A DNA stretch of 19,391 nt from Leptospira adleri (GTDB lineage: Bacteria; Spirochaetota; Leptospiria; Leptospirales; Leptospiraceae), in contig NZ_NPDU01000082.1 in the NCBI RefSeq assembly GCF_002811985.1, positions 1 to 19,391 of the forward strand. The letters run 5' to 3'. Positions 1 through 9,644 of this stretch are shown here, piece by piece. The notes below the pieces were generated by a model. It worked only from the letters and a program-made list of their open reading frames with translations. It ran no database searches and was not told the origin of the DNA. The position numbers were made by a program, and so were the translations under genes. Within the stretch, counting starts at the first letter, position 1. Every line of letters starts with the position of its first letter.

Positions 1-755
1 GCGCTCAAAAGTCTGGGAAAAGAAGGAAGAATCGCCGATTCGGAATCTGCGAGATACGAAGAAAGAATTTCAAAATTCTCCGCAAGAAGTTCCCCGTGGG
101 CCAGGAGACGTTCCTCCTTACTCAAACTTTCTTCCTCTCCGTCTTTCAGATCCGCTTCCTTGATTTCTCGGATTTGAAACGACAAAAATTCGATTCGTTT
201 TGATTTTTCTTCCTCGTTCTTCCGCAATTCTTCCAGACGTTTCTTTAAACTCTTATAGGTTAAAAAACATTCCTTTACCTGATTTCTAAGAGGAATCAAA
301 CCCGCGTGCAAATCGATGATGTCCAGTTGTTCGCTCCGATCCAAAAGAAGAATCTGATCGTTTTGATTATGGACTTCCGCGAGCAATTCCCCAAGTCCCC
401 TGAGCGTTGTGGAAGAAGCGAGGGATTGATTGATCAAAATCCTGGATTTTCCGTCTCGGCTGCATTCCCGGTGAAGAGTCAGCTCTTTGGAATCGGAAGG
501 AAACCCCTTCTCTTTTAGCCAGTCCAAGGCGACTTGATTCCGGGAAAGGTCGAAAACACCCTCTAAAACGTATTTGGTTGCCCCCGTTCGAATCTCCATC
601 GGACTGCTCTTTCCTCCCAAAAGCGAGGAAATCGCGTCCAGAATCAGGGACTTTCCGGCCCCCGTTTCTCCCGTAATCACGGTCATTCCTTTTTGAAAAT
701 CAATACAGGCCTCTTCTATGAGAGCGAAATCTCTTATATTCAGGGTTTTGAGCAT
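1..755 (-). CDS. recN: DNA repair protein RecN (5' part, truncated by the window edge)
   Basis: RecN is an SMC-like ATPase that acts in double-strand break repair in the cytoplasm. Reading leftwards from an ATG at 753-755, about 251 codons are open to the window edge. The start is preceded by a clear ribosome-binding site (GAGG seven bases upstream). The N-terminus begins [15 protein letters not shown], and the Walker A motif GETGAGKS lies at residues 29-36. A run resembling the RecN segment before the coiled coil follows ([20 protein letters not shown]), then a Lys/Glu-rich coiled-coil-like stretch that continues out of the window. The C-terminal signature and Walker B motifs are not in the window, so the ABC half-site cannot be checked. 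The gene points away from the spacer at 756-1449. The assignment is firm because both the N-terminal sequence and the Walker A context are typical of the family. Confidence 0.93.
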   Translation of the reverse strand, partial: MLKTLNIRDFALIEEACIDFQKGMTVITGETGAGKSLILDAISSLLGGKSSPMEIRTGATKYVLEGVFDLSRNQVALDWLKEKGFPSDSKELTLHRECSRDGKSRILINQSLASSTTLRGLGELLAEVHNQNDQILLLDRSEQLDIIDLHAGLIPLRNQVKECFLTYKSLKKRLEELRKNEEEKSKRIEFLSFQIREIKEADLKDGEEESLSKEERLLAHGELLAENFEILSSYLADSESAILPSFPRLLS

Positions 756-1449
756 ACTTACCTCGAGATACTAAACAAATTATACCCTTCATATAACTGC
801 TATACATATGATTGCAAGTTATTTTTTATTTCCGAAAAACTTTTTTTGTACAAAAAAAAATCCGGATTTTCTACTCGAGCGTTCCGCCAAACGCGCGCAA
901 ACGATTCTACAAAATTTAAGATTCGAAAGGAAGAATTTCACCTTCTTTCTCAAAAAGCTCTTAACGTGGGGCGGAATCGAAATCCGAAACCGCGTTATAA
1001 AAATGGAACATTCTAAATCTTGAATCCTTTCATTTTCTTTCCGAAATCAAACCAAGAGTAAGCAAGGACATGTATCGAAGAATTCTCACTTTATGATATT
1101 TTTATGGAGTTCTTATGCCTATTTCCTTATAAATAAAACAAAACTTCCTTTCTTATAGAAAATGAACTTTGAAATCGATCGTTTTTTGATTTTGAGATGA
1201 GTTATCCGATTCTATTTCGATTCTTTGAAAAAAAGTCGTTGAACAAAGGTTAAATTAGAAGCCGTTTGCGCGCAGAAAGAATTCAGAAATTCTGAATACG
1301 AAAGAATAAAAGAATGAGTTTGGATTTTTGCGGTTTTACCCGATTTTTAGAATATCGTAATTCTGGAATTTGATTGATTCAAACTCTTTGTCATCGAGAC
1401 TGACAGTGGAAATTGTAAGCGTCCGGAATAAACGGGGATAGAACGAAAT
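756..1449. other. Gene-free A/T-rich spacer between recN and the ATPase gene
   Basis: About 690 bp separate the divergent recN and the gene starting at 1450. Two short open frames here (near 693-1016 and 808-1023) have low-complexity Phe/Lys/Asn-rich translations, no convincing ribosome-binding site, and one overlaps recN. I do not call them genes. The spacer must hold the promoters for two divergent transcripts, but I could not fix a convincing -35/-10 pair. The only clear structure is a small perfect inverted repeat at 1281-1297. No tRNA-like or repeat-array structure was recognised. Confidence 0.6.
1281..1297. repeat. Short perfect inverted repeat, possible operator
   Basis: ATTCAGA, a 3-nt spacer AAT, then TCTGAAT: perfect 7-bp arms. 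It lies about 150 bp upstream of the ATPase start at 1450. It is A/T-rich and has no T-run, so it is not a typical terminator. It could be a binding site for a dimeric regulator, or chance in A/T-rich DNA. Confidence 0.3.
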
Positions 1450-2914
<1,465 letters not shown>

Positions 2915-2986
2915 TCGGAAATCGATTTTTTCAGAAAAGAACTTTACACTAAAAGAAAATTATAATATAATTGACTGTAATTTATT

Positions 2987-3030
2987 GAATTAAGTCTTTA
3001 TGGTTTACTAAAACTGAATAAACTTAATTC
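2987..3030. repeat. 9-bp inverted repeat upstream of the ArsR-type gene
   Basis: GAATTAAGT (2987-2995) and its exact reverse complement ACTTAATTC (3022-3030) are separated by 26 bp. They lie about 60 bp upstream of the ArsR-type start at 3093. Separated half-sites of this kind could be an operator for the adjacent regulator, but the spacing is wide for one dimer. A weak stem-loop or chance in A/T-rich DNA is also possible. Confidence 0.3.
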
Positions 3031-3092
3031 GATAATCCAGTCTAAAGAGAAAAGCATCTTCTTCTTTTAGAAATCTAAAAAAGAGTAAAACA

Positions 3093-3392
3093 ATGTCTAA
3101 AGAAAAATCAGTATTAAAGAAAACCCAGTTAGAATCGGCAATTCGCGGGATCAAGGGGATCGCACACCCGGACCGTTTGCAGATTCTTTTTTTCCTCTCT
3201 CAGAAAGAACACAGCGTAGGCGAACTTGTAGATTTGCTTGGAATCAGCCAATCAGCTGCTTCTCAACACTTGAGTAAAATGAAAATCAACGGGATCCTTT
3301 CCAGTAGAAAAGAATCCAATCAAGTTTTCTATTACTTAAAAGACGGTAAATACAAGGATCTGATTCGTACGATCGTAAAAATCTACGGTTGA
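3093..3392 (+). CDS. ArsR/SmtB-family winged-helix regulator
   Basis: A 99-residue single-domain regulator. Residues about 22-35 (GIAHPDRLQILFFL) are the typical ArsR start. The helix-turn-helix is at about 41-65 (VGELVDLLGISQSAASQHLSKM), and the wing follows at 66-84 (GILSSRKESNQVFYYL). There is no cysteine in the whole protein, so neither the ELCVCDL-type alpha-3 metal site nor a cysteine redox pair is present. It probably responds to something other than soft metals or polysulfide, or acts through protein contacts. The start has a good purine site (AAGAG) eight bases upstream. It stands alone after a 178-bp spacer carrying an inverted repeat and converges with hldD, leaving only 25 bp between the stops. 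The target genes are not evident. Confidence 0.85.
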   Translation: MSKEKSVLKKTQLESAIRGIKGIAHPDRLQILFFLSQKEHSVGELVDLLGISQSAASQHLSKMKINGILSSRKESNQVFYYLKDGKYKDLIRTIVKIYG

Positions 3393-3417
3393 TTTCCGTA
3401 AGCGTATTCAAAATCCA

Positions 3418-4389
3418 TTATGTGCCCTCTTCTTGATCGAGGAGGGTTACATACTCTCTCACCGCATTCTTTAACAGCGTAAATCCTTCGTTATAGCCGG
3501 TTTTAAGCAGTTTTGCAGTATCCGCGCAGGTATAGTATTGATACTTCGCTTTGAGCGTTTCGGGCATTTCCGTATATTCTATGTTCTTCGGTAATCCGAG
3601 AGTTTCGAAAATCGCGGCGACCAAATCGTTCCACGTTTCCGCCACCCCTCTTCCCAAATTGTAAAGTCCGCCGTGACCGCCAAACGCCAAATAGGCGGTG
3701 ATCTTTGCCGCGTCTTTCGCGTATAAGAAGTCGCGTTTTTGTTCTCCGTCCTTGTATTCCGGGCGGTAGGATTTGAAAAGTTTGATCTTTCCGTCTTTTT
3801 TGATCTGTTCGTAACCTTTCAGCACGACGCTCCTCATATCTTCTTTGTGACCTTCTCCGTATCCGAACACGTTAAAGTATTTGATTCCGGTGATTCGATT
3901 TAGGAAGGAATGTTTTTGGGCATAGAGGTCGAACATGTGCTTTGAATAGCCGTACATGTTCAGAGGTTTGAGAGATTCGATGCTCGCTTTATCGTCGTAA
4001 CCGTTAGCCCCGTCTCCGTATGTCGCGGCTGAAGAAGCGTAAACAAATCGAACGCCGTTTCTGAGAGATTCTTTTGCGAGAAGTTTTGTATACTCGAAGT
4101 TGTTGCCGATCAAATAGGAAGCGTCCGTTTCCGTCGTGGAAGAACAAGCTCCCAGGTGAAAAAGAATATCATAATCTTTTAATAAACTGGATCGAACCGC
4201 GAGATCCAAAAAATGTTCCTTTTCCAGATAATCGGAATATTTTTTACCCACCAAATTTTTCCATTTGGAAGAATTTCCGAGATGATCCACGACCAAAATG
4301 TCGTCGATTCCACGTCGATTGAGCTCTTCAATGAGATTGGATCCGATGAGTCCTGCTCCACCGGTAACTATACATCTTTTCTTCGTCAT
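3418..4389 (-). CDS. hldD: ADP-L-glycero-D-manno-heptose 6-epimerase
   Basis: This 323-residue enzyme converts ADP-D-glycero- to ADP-L-glycero-D-manno-heptose, the activated heptose used in the LPS inner core. It is an extended SDR. The NAD(P)-binding GGAGLIG lies at residues 10-16, and a family-specific ACSSTTETD segment at 81-89. The serine-rich YASSAATYG is at 117-125, catalytic Tyr146 and Lys150 sit in YGYSKHMFD, and YFNVFGYGEGHKEDM at 171-185 contains the second catalytic Lys182. Length and motifs match the E. coli enzyme. The ATG start lies 14 bp after the ubiD-family stop, with AGGA about 13 bases upstream, so it is the last gene of the mutY block. LPS synthesis fits a diderm spirochaete with an LPS-bearing outer membrane, such as Leptospira. 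Confidence 0.93.
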   Translation of the reverse strand: MTKKRCIVTGGAGLIGSNLIEELNRRGIDDILVVDHLGNSSKWKNLVGKKYSDYLEKEHFLDLAVRSSLLKDYDILFHLGACSSTTETDASYLIGNNFEYTKLLAKESLRNGVRFVYASSAATYGDGANGYDDKASIESLKPLNMYGYSKHMFDLYAQKHSFLNRITGIKYFNVFGYGEGHKEDMRSVVLKGYEQIKKDGKIKLFKSYRPEYKDGEQKRDFLYAKDAAKITAYLAFGGHGGLYNLGRGVAETWNDLVAAIFETLGLPKNIEYTEMPETLKAKYQYYTCADTAKLLKTGYNEGFTLLKNAVREYVTLLDQEEGT

Positions 4390-4403
4390 AAAATTCTAAT
4401 TTC

Positions 4404-6161
4404 CTAAAGAGAGTCTAAGAGTCTACCAAATCTATCGTCCACCCTTTTCACGGTCCGAGCGTCGGCTTCCGTCAAAGGAGGATACCAATCTTTCAATCTG
4501 CTGTCGATCACTACGGGAGGATAAAGTCCCGGATGATTTCGGATTAATTTCGCGTTTGCATAGATGTCGCCGGCCGGTTCAAAACGAGTGAAAATTGACC
4601 ATATAAAATCGTGATCCGAACGAGTCGCGTCCTCCGAATCGTCCACAATAAACACGAGTAAAAAATCCTGAATACTTTTCTCTTTCAGAAGTTTTGCGGC
4701 GAGTCCGTCGTTCTTTTGGTATTTTTTTCCGGTAACGACCAACACTCCTGGATAAGCTACGATCGGCTTCGAAAAGGAAGAATTTACGAACTTCCCTTTG
4801 AATACCGTTTTTAAGGAATTCTTCTTTTTACCGGATCCGAGGAAAATCGCCTTACTTCCTTTGTTCACTTCAGGTCCCGTATAATCCAAAGTATCTTGGG
4901 AAATATTGGAGAATATGTGAAGATCCGTAATCGGATTCATTCTTTCTAATACGCTAATAAACGTATTTCTAAAGTCTTTTAGATCCACGTTTTGATCCGT
5001 GACTAGTAGAACCTTGGTCAAAGAAAGCTGCCCCTCTCCCAAAATCCGAAGCGCACCCGTAAACGCTTCTCCTTCGTATCGTTCCTTGACTACCGCCGCG
5101 GCGAGGGAATGAACTCCGGATTCTTCGTAAGCCCAAACCCCTTTTACCGCGGGCATTACGACCGGAAACATCGGAGACAAAAGATCTTGGAGATATTCAG
5201 CAATCCAGTGGTCTTCCTGAGGGGGCCTTCCCACGACGGTCGCGGGCCAAATCGCGTCTTTTCTGTGAAAGAGTTTTTTTACTTGAACCACCGGATAGTC
5301 GTGTTTGAGAGCATAGTAGCCGTAGTGATCTCCGAACGGTCCTTCGGGCTTGCGAATCTTAGGCGGAATGATTCCAGAAATCATAAAATCGGCGTCGGCG
5401 ACGATCGGAAGCGGACTTACACTCGCGTTTCTATGGATTTTCAACTTTTCGCCTAACAATAAAGATGCGAGAATGAGTTCGCTGATTTCCTCCGGGAGAG
5501 GAGCCACCGCCGCGATCGTCAGTCCAGGAGGCCCGCCCGCGTAGATATGAACCGGCAGTCCGTTTCCTTCTCTTTCCGCTTCGAAGTAATGATTCCCTCC
5601 GCCTCTGTGTATCTGAATGTGCATCCCGGTTTCTAGAGGACCGTGAATTTGGATCCGATACATTCCGAGATTTCCTTTGCCGGTTTTGGGACTTTCAGTA
5701 TAAACCAAGGGAAGCGTAACGAAATTACCTCCGTCCTTCGGCCAGGATTTGATCGTGGGAAGTTCATGCAAAGATTCTAATGTATTTTCCAAGACCGGGG
5801 CGGAGTTGACTTTTTTTAATCCGACCTTCAATGCCTGAAAGGCGAGATGACGCAGGGCCCAAACCTTGGAGGGCGAAGGAGGAAGAAAGTGCTGTATCGT
5901 ATATGCAATTTTTTGCACGAACTTTATCGGATCCTCTCCGAAAGCGATTCTCATCCTTTTTTCGGAACCATAAAGATTGGTCGCCACGGAGAACTTTGAT
6001 CCTTTCACGTTCTTAAATAAAACCGCGGGCCCGCGTTTGGCGACAACACGTCTTTGGATTTCGGCCAATTCCAAGATCGGATCCACTTCCTCTTCGATTA
6101 CTATAAGTTCTTTTTGTTTTTGTAATTCTTTAACAAAGTCGCTCGTAGATCTTATTTTCAT
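4404..6161 (-). CDS. UbiD-family (prenyl-FMN dependent) decarboxylase
   Basis: A 585-residue protein of the UbiD/Fdc family, which remove carboxyl groups from aromatic or unsaturated acids using prenylated FMN and a divalent metal. Diagnostic segments are [10 protein letters not shown] at 164-173 (cofactor/metal-binding Asn and catalytic Arg169), [10 protein letters not shown] at 187-196, YAGGPPG at 207-213, and [11 protein letters not shown] at 273-283, which holds the acidic active-site residues Glu273 and Asp278. It is longer than E. coli UbiD (about 497 residues). The ATG start overlaps the mutY stop in an ATGA, with GGGAAAAGT just upstream, so translation is probably coupled. No ubiX-type prenyltransferase is in the window. 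In bacteria without ubiquinone such proteins often act in menaquinone synthesis, but I see nothing here that proves it, so I leave the symbol empty. Confidence 0.9.
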   Translation of the reverse strand: MKIRSTSDFVKELQKQKELIVIEEEVDPILELAEIQRRVVAKRGPAVLFKNVKGSKFSVATNLYGSEKRMRIAFGEDPIKFVQKIAYTIQHFLPPSPSKVWALRHLAFQALKVGLKKVNSAPVLENTLESLHELPTIKSWPKDGGNFVTLPLVYTESPKTGKGNLGMYRIQIHGPLETGMHIQIHRGGGNHYFEAEREGNGLPVHIYAGGPPGLTIAAVAPLPEEISELILASLLLGEKLKIHRNASVSPLPIVADADFMISGIIPPKIRKPEGPFGDHYGYYALKHDYPVVQVKKLFHRKDAIWPATVVGRPPQEDHWIAEYLQDLLSPMFPVVMPAVKGVWAYEESGVHSLAAAVVKERYEGEAFTGALRILGEGQLSLTKVLLVTDQNVDLKDFRNTFISVLERMNPITDLHIFSNISQDTLDYTGPEVNKGSKAIFLGSGKKKNSLKTVFKGKFVNSSFSKPIVAYPGVLVVTGKKYQKNDGLAAKLLKEKSIQDFLLVFIVDDSEDATRSDHDFIWSIFTRFEPAGDIYANAKLIRNHPGLYPPVVIDSRLKDWYPPLTEADARTVKRVDDRFGRLLDSL

Positions 6162-7285
6162 ACTTTTCCCGCCGGAAGCTCCGGTTGTTTTATCGTTTTA
6201 TTTTTGAGTTTGATCAGTTTTCCGGAAATGGAAGAAGGAAATTCTTCCTTGAGATCCTCTTCTTTCACCCATTTGAAAAATACGTCCAAGTTTTTTCGAA
6301 AAATTTCCTCGATCCGCGTTCGATCGTCTTCGGAAGTCTCGCTTAACTTCAATTGAATTCGATGATTGGTGATGGAATGTTTCGCTCGGTGCGGATTAGA
6401 ATTCAATCGGGACGTTGCGAAAAATTCTTCGGAGATCGGATCCTTTTCGTAAGGATGTTTTCCCTCCAATCGAAACGGAAGCGAATAGATCGTTTTGAAA
6501 AATCTTCTTCCGGGATATTTTAAAAGAAGAATCCGGTCCTTCGATGTTAAGAATAAAAAATGCAAATCCAAATCCACCCAGTTGTCCACGGATTTCGCCG
6601 CGGGGATTTCCTTTTCCTTACCCGCGATCCTGGCTTCACAGTCTTCCGCAAAGGGACAAGACTGACAAATCGGAATCGGAACACAAACCAGAGCTCCCAA
6701 TTCCATCATTGCTTCGTTGTGGTCTCCCGGGAATTCGGGGTTCAAAAAATCCAGTGCGAGATTTCCCAAAAGTTGATTAGTGGAATTAAGAAGAGGATCC
6801 TGCTCTATCAAAAAAAGTCTGGACAAGACACGCTTAACGTTTCCGTCTAAAACAGCATGATGTTTTCCGTAAGCGATCGATAACACGGCCGATGCCGTAT
6901 AACTTCCCACTCCCGGTATCGATAGAGCGTCTTCGAAATTTTCGGGAAATTGTCCCGAGAATTTTTCAACCAAAAGACCCGCGCCTTTTTTCAAATTTCT
7001 GGCTCTGGAATAATATCCAAGCCCCTTCCAGTATTTCATAACCTCGTCTTCGGACGCGTTCTGCAAAGAGCGGGGATCAGGAAATCTTTCCAGAAACGTT
7101 TCGTATATCGGAAGCATCGCCGCGACCCGGGTCTGTTGGAGCATGATTTCGCTGACCCAAATCCGATACGCGTTTTTGTTGATTCTAAAAGGAAGTTCCC
7201 TTTTGTTTTTTTGAAACCAGGAAAGAAGGGATTTTCGTAATTTCGAAAGAAGTTTTGGAGAGATTGATTCTTTTTTGGATTCCAC
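6158..7285 (-). CDS. mutY: A/G-specific adenine DNA glycosylase MutY
   Basis: MutY removes adenine mispaired with 8-oxoguanine or guanine. This 375-residue protein has the catalytic Glu46 in [10 protein letters not shown], the helix-hairpin-helix [14 protein letters not shown] at 121-134, and catalytic Asp147 in [11 protein letters not shown]. An iron-sulphur cysteine quartet sits at 201, 207, 210 and 216, and a C-terminal NUDIX-like domain at about 230-350 recognises 8-oxoG. The cysteine spacing is C-x5-C-x2-C-x5-C, one residue shorter than the usual C-x6-C-x2-C-x5-C. The start is GTG at 7285: the frame upstream has no other start before a stop, and there is no Shine-Dalgarno sequence, only a hairpin. 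The Leu-Pro-Phe-Arg segment after WFQKNKRE matches the family start well. It is first in a block with the ubiD-family gene (4-bp overlap) and hldD. Confidence 0.94.
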   Translation of the reverse strand: MESKKESISPKLLSKLRKSLLSWFQKNKRELPFRINKNAYRIWVSEIMLQQTRVAAMLPIYETFLERFPDPRSLQNASEDEVMKYWKGLGYYSRARNLKKGAGLLVEKFSGQFPENFEDALSIPGVGSYTASAVLSIAYGKHHAVLDGNVKRVLSRLFLIEQDPLLNSTNQLLGNLALDFLNPEFPGDHNEAMMELGALVCVPIPICQSCPFAEDCEARIAGKEKEIPAAKSVDNWVDLDLHFLFLTSKDRILLLKYPGRRFFKTIYSLPFRLEGKHPYEKDPISEEFFATSRLNSNPHRAKHSITNHRIQLKLSETSEDDRTRIEEIFRKNLDVFFKWVKEEDLKEEFPSSISGKLIKLKNKTIKQPELPAGKV

Positions 7286-7289
7286 TGTC

Positions 7290-7312
7290 GTAAAGAAGTT
7301 CGATTTCTTTAC
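7290..7312 (-). promoter_or_regulatory. Hairpin immediately upstream of mutY
   Basis: On the minus strand, GTAAAGAA, a 7-nt loop, then TTCTTTAC form perfect 8-bp arms that end only four bases before the GTG start. The leader otherwise has no Shine-Dalgarno sequence. It could limit or place ribosome access if it lies in the mRNA, or be an operator for a repressor. The repeat itself is certain; the role is inference. Confidence 0.45.
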
Positions 7313-7400
7313 ATGGAACTGTACGTCGGACGAAGGTAAATCCTGTTTTCACCGGATTCTTAAATTTCATCCGATTTTATTTCGAAAGAAAGTCGGTCTT

Positions 7401-8384
7401 TTAGTCTCTGGTCAGGACGTTTCTTTTCTCCGGTCGGTTCGGGTTGGAAATATGATATTTCCCGTCCATAAACATGATATGTTTTCCGTTTTCCAACGCG
7501 CGGTAGAGTTTGTCGAAATTCGGACCGGGAACCAACGGAGATTCGGAACTCGATAATCTTTTTTTGATCGAATCGATCGTGTAAATATCGTGAGGCCCGA
7601 CTCCTTTCAATTCCTTCATTCCCACATAAGAACATTCGAAATAGTCTCTCACGTCGTTATAAACGGATTTGGAAACGGTTATCTTTCCCGGTTCTCCGAT
7701 GTTTTCGATACGCGAAGCAAGATTGACCGTATGACCCCAGATATCGAACGCGATTTTCGTATGGCCCACAACTCCGGCGATCAAAGTTCCGGAGTGAATT
7801 GCGATCCGAAGCCCCCAAGCGTCCTCTCCGTTTTTCATCCTTTCCTTTCTACGATTCTCCGTGTATTCCATCATTTTGAGGGAAGCTAAGAGAGAGTCCA
7901 GTTTTGCGGTTCTTTTAAAGCCGCCCAAACCGCCCACTGCAAGAAAGGCGTCCCCGATCGTTTTCACTTTTTCGATTCTATGCTGAGTGCAGATTTTTTC
8001 GAACTCGTCGAAGTAGATGGAAAGTTCTTTTAAGAGTTCGTTCGGACTCATATAACGGCTGATATCCGAAAAACCGACGAAGTCGGTAAGAATCACCACT
8101 GCGTTCTCGTGTTGAATCGGTCTAACTTTTCCCTTTAACTTCAATTCTTCGATCATATATTCCGGAAGAATGTTCTGTAAGAGTACGTCCGCCTTTTTCT
8201 TTTCCTCAAGAATCCGATTTCGATCGCTGTTCACGATGTGATTCATCATCTCGCGGGTGAGGGCTTCCTTATTTCGATAGCGTACGATTCTGCTGAGCGC
8301 TCGAAAATAATCTTCCTCCCTCTGAATGATGTCTTCGGGAGTTCCAAGCGCGATATTCTTTGCGAATTCGGCTAACTCGTTCAA
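7401..8384 (-). CDS. Class III adenylate cyclase
   Basis: This 327-residue soluble protein should make cAMP from ATP. A helical N-terminus (1-60) runs into a linker typical of sensor cyclases (KKADVLLQNILPEYMIEEL, 63-81). The catalytic domain is about 92-275. Metal-binding Asp101 (LTDFVGFSD) and Asp145 (KTIGDAF), the adenine-selecting pair Lys141 and Asp214 (FDIWGHTVN), and the transition-state Asn221 and Arg225 (NLASRIE) are all present. A Lys/Asp pair rather than Glu/Cys points to ATP rather than GTP. No membrane segment is seen. The start is TTG at 8384, overlapping the stop of the upstream di-iron protein by 4 bp, with AAAGGGTG about ten bases before it. Stop-start coupling to an ODP-like protein suggests the cyclase is the output of that sensor. 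The last 50 residues are an unassigned tail. Confidence 0.9.
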   Translation of the reverse strand: MNELAEFAKNIALGTPEDIIQREEDYFRALSRIVRYRNKEALTREMMNHIVNSDRNRILEEKKKADVLLQNILPEYMIEELKLKGKVRPIQHENAVVILTDFVGFSDISRYMSPNELLKELSIYFDEFEKICTQHRIEKVKTIGDAFLAVGGLGGFKRTAKLDSLLASLKMMEYTENRRKERMKNGEDAWGLRIAIHSGTLIAGVVGHTKIAFDIWGHTVNLASRIENIGEPGKITVSKSVYNDVRDYFECSYVGMKELKGVGPHDIYTIDSIKKRLSSSESPLVPGPNFDKLYRALENGKHIMFMDGKYHISNPNRPEKRNVLTRD

Positions 8385-9211
8385 CGCAATTCACCCTTTC
8401 TCGCTTTATGAATCCAATCGTCCTTGATCAAATCAAGACCGCAGGGAAGATTCCAGAGTTCGTCAATGATAGCGGGAAGTTGTTCTTTGCGAATGATCTG
8501 CCCGTGCTGAGGAGCGATCACTTCCGCGTCGAAGCTCATGATCTTCAAGAGCGCATAACGCAATGCGAGATTGGAGGGAATATAAGCCTGCATAAACGCT
8601 TTCATATTATCGAGGGCTTTGGCGTCGTGATACAAGGACCATTCTCTCCCCAATCCACCGAGAATATCGCTCGTAAATAAAACGCGGGATTTGAGATCAA
8701 AAGTGATCATCGCTCCGGGAGAATGTGCGAAAGGGGTGCTGATAAACTGAAGCTCTCTTCCGCTCGGAGTTGAAAAGTAAGTCAGTTCGTCCCCGATCCG
8801 GATTACACTTCCTTTGACTCCGTAGTGTTTGATCAAATATACGGTTCTCGTTTCCGCGACGATTTGAACGGGACTGTCGCCGCTCAAGTCCTCGAAGATC
8901 GGAACATTTGCGCAAAGGTCGGGATCCTGGTGTTGTAAGATGATCGTTTCTATGGAGTTTGGAGCGACGAGGGAAAAAACCTTTCTGGCCACCACGGGAA
9001 AGTCCGGAATGGAACCCGGATCGATGAGAATGGTGCTATCACCGTTCTTGATCATGTAAGGATTGCAATGGAGAGATTCTTTTTGATCGTAGAATCCGAT
9101 CCAGTAGATATCCTCCGCTATTTCGACGGCGTAGTTAGTGTCGATTTCGAGAGTCAATTCTCTCTGAATATTCTTCTGCGTTTCCGCTTGAGCTATATCA
9201 TTTTCAGACAA
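8381..9211 (-). CDS. Stand-alone di-iron metallo-beta-lactamase-fold protein (ODP-like)
   Basis: A 276-residue protein resembling the N-terminal half of flavodiiron proteins. The metal-site pattern reads HQDPDLCAN (His94, Asp96, Asp98), FAHSPGA (His163), FTSDILGG (Asp182) and APQHGQI (His236). These six positions match the flavodiiron ligands His79, Glu81, Asp83, His146, Asp165 and His226 of D. gigas ROO, with Asp replacing the Glu and Leu replacing the non-ligand His84. There is no flavodoxin or rubredoxin domain, so by itself it lacks the electron supply of an O2/NO reductase. In Treponema a similar ODP domain is an iron/oxygen sensor in chemotaxis. The start is TTG at 9211 with AAAGGAG eight bases upstream. 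It follows the response regulator by 64 bp and overlaps the cyclase by 4 bp. A plain MBL hydrolase is the alternative, less likely given the flavodiiron-type pattern. Confidence 0.82.
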   Translation of the reverse strand: MSENDIAQAETQKNIQRELTLEIDTNYAVEIAEDIYWIGFYDQKESLHCNPYMIKNGDSTILIDPGSIPDFPVVARKVFSLVAPNSIETIILQHQDPDLCANVPIFEDLSGDSPVQIVAETRTVYLIKHYGVKGSVIRIGDELTYFSTPSGRELQFISTPFAHSPGAMITFDLKSRVLFTSDILGGLGREWSLYHDAKALDNMKAFMQAYIPSNLALRYALLKIMSFDAEVIAPQHGQIIRKEQLPAIIDELWNLPCGLDLIKDDWIHKARKGELR

Positions 9212-9213
9212 CG

Positions 9214-9240
9214 GACCGACTCCTTTCGGTCTAATAGACC
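9214..9240 (-). promoter_or_regulatory. Two mutually exclusive hairpins over the ODP-gene ribosome-binding site
   Basis: On the minus strand GGTCT-ATT-AGACC (9240-9228) can form a 5-bp stem. GACCGA-AAGGAG-TCGGTC (9231-9214) can form a 6-bp stem with the Shine-Dalgarno AAGGAG exactly filling its loop. The two share GACC (9231-9228), so only one can form at a time. This could tune translation of the ODP-like protein. The inverted repeats are seen; the switching is inference. Confidence 0.4.
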
Positions 9241-9275
9241 TTAGTTATAAATACAATCGTCGGATTACAAATATT

Positions 9276-9644
9276 CTATTTTTCATATGTAAGCAGAAGC
9301 TCCTTTATCTTTTCCACGTTAACCGGTTTGATAAATATTTCGCTCACTCCCGCCCTTCGAGCTTCCTCGATTATCTCAGGTTCTGAGAAGGCGGTCATTG
9401 CGGCAATCGGAATATTCATATCGTATTCTCTAATTTTTTTTGTGAGCTCGATTCCGTCTAACTGTGGCATTTTGATATCGGTAATTACAACATCAGGTTG
9501 GTACTCAAGGAACACTTCCCAGCCGATTTTTCCGTTCTCCGCGGAACGAACCGAAGTTAAAAACCGTTCTAAAAAACGCACCATCATAACTCGAATCAAT
9601 TCTTCATCTTCTATATAAAGAAGTTTTAATGTAATTCGGCTCAT
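9276..9644 (-). CDS. Single-domain response regulator (receiver only)
   Basis: A 122-residue CheY-like receiver. The acidic pocket is Glu12-Asp13 (LYIEDEE), the phospho-acceptor is Asp56 (VVITDIKMPQLDG), the switch Thr84 is in AMTAFSE, and the conserved Lys106 is in FIKPV. No output domain follows, so it must act by protein contact: on a downstream partner, as a phosphate shuttle, or as feedback on the kinase. The ATG at 9644 overlaps the kinase stop in an ATGA, which makes the upstream kinase its probable cognate partner. The next gene (ODP-like protein) starts 64 bp further on. Confidence 0.93.
   Translation of the reverse strand: MSRITLKLLYIEDEELIRVMMVRFLERFLTSVRSAENGKIGWEVFLEYQPDVVITDIKMPQLDGIELTKKIREYDMNIPIAAMTAFSEPEIIEEARRAGVSEIFIKPVNVEKIKELLLTYEK

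Noticed and set aside
693..1023. Two overlapping plus-strand open frames upstream of recN (107 and 71 codons)
   Set aside because: One overlaps the recN start on the other strand; translations are low-complexity Phe/Lys/Asn-rich and neither has a convincing ribosome-binding site.
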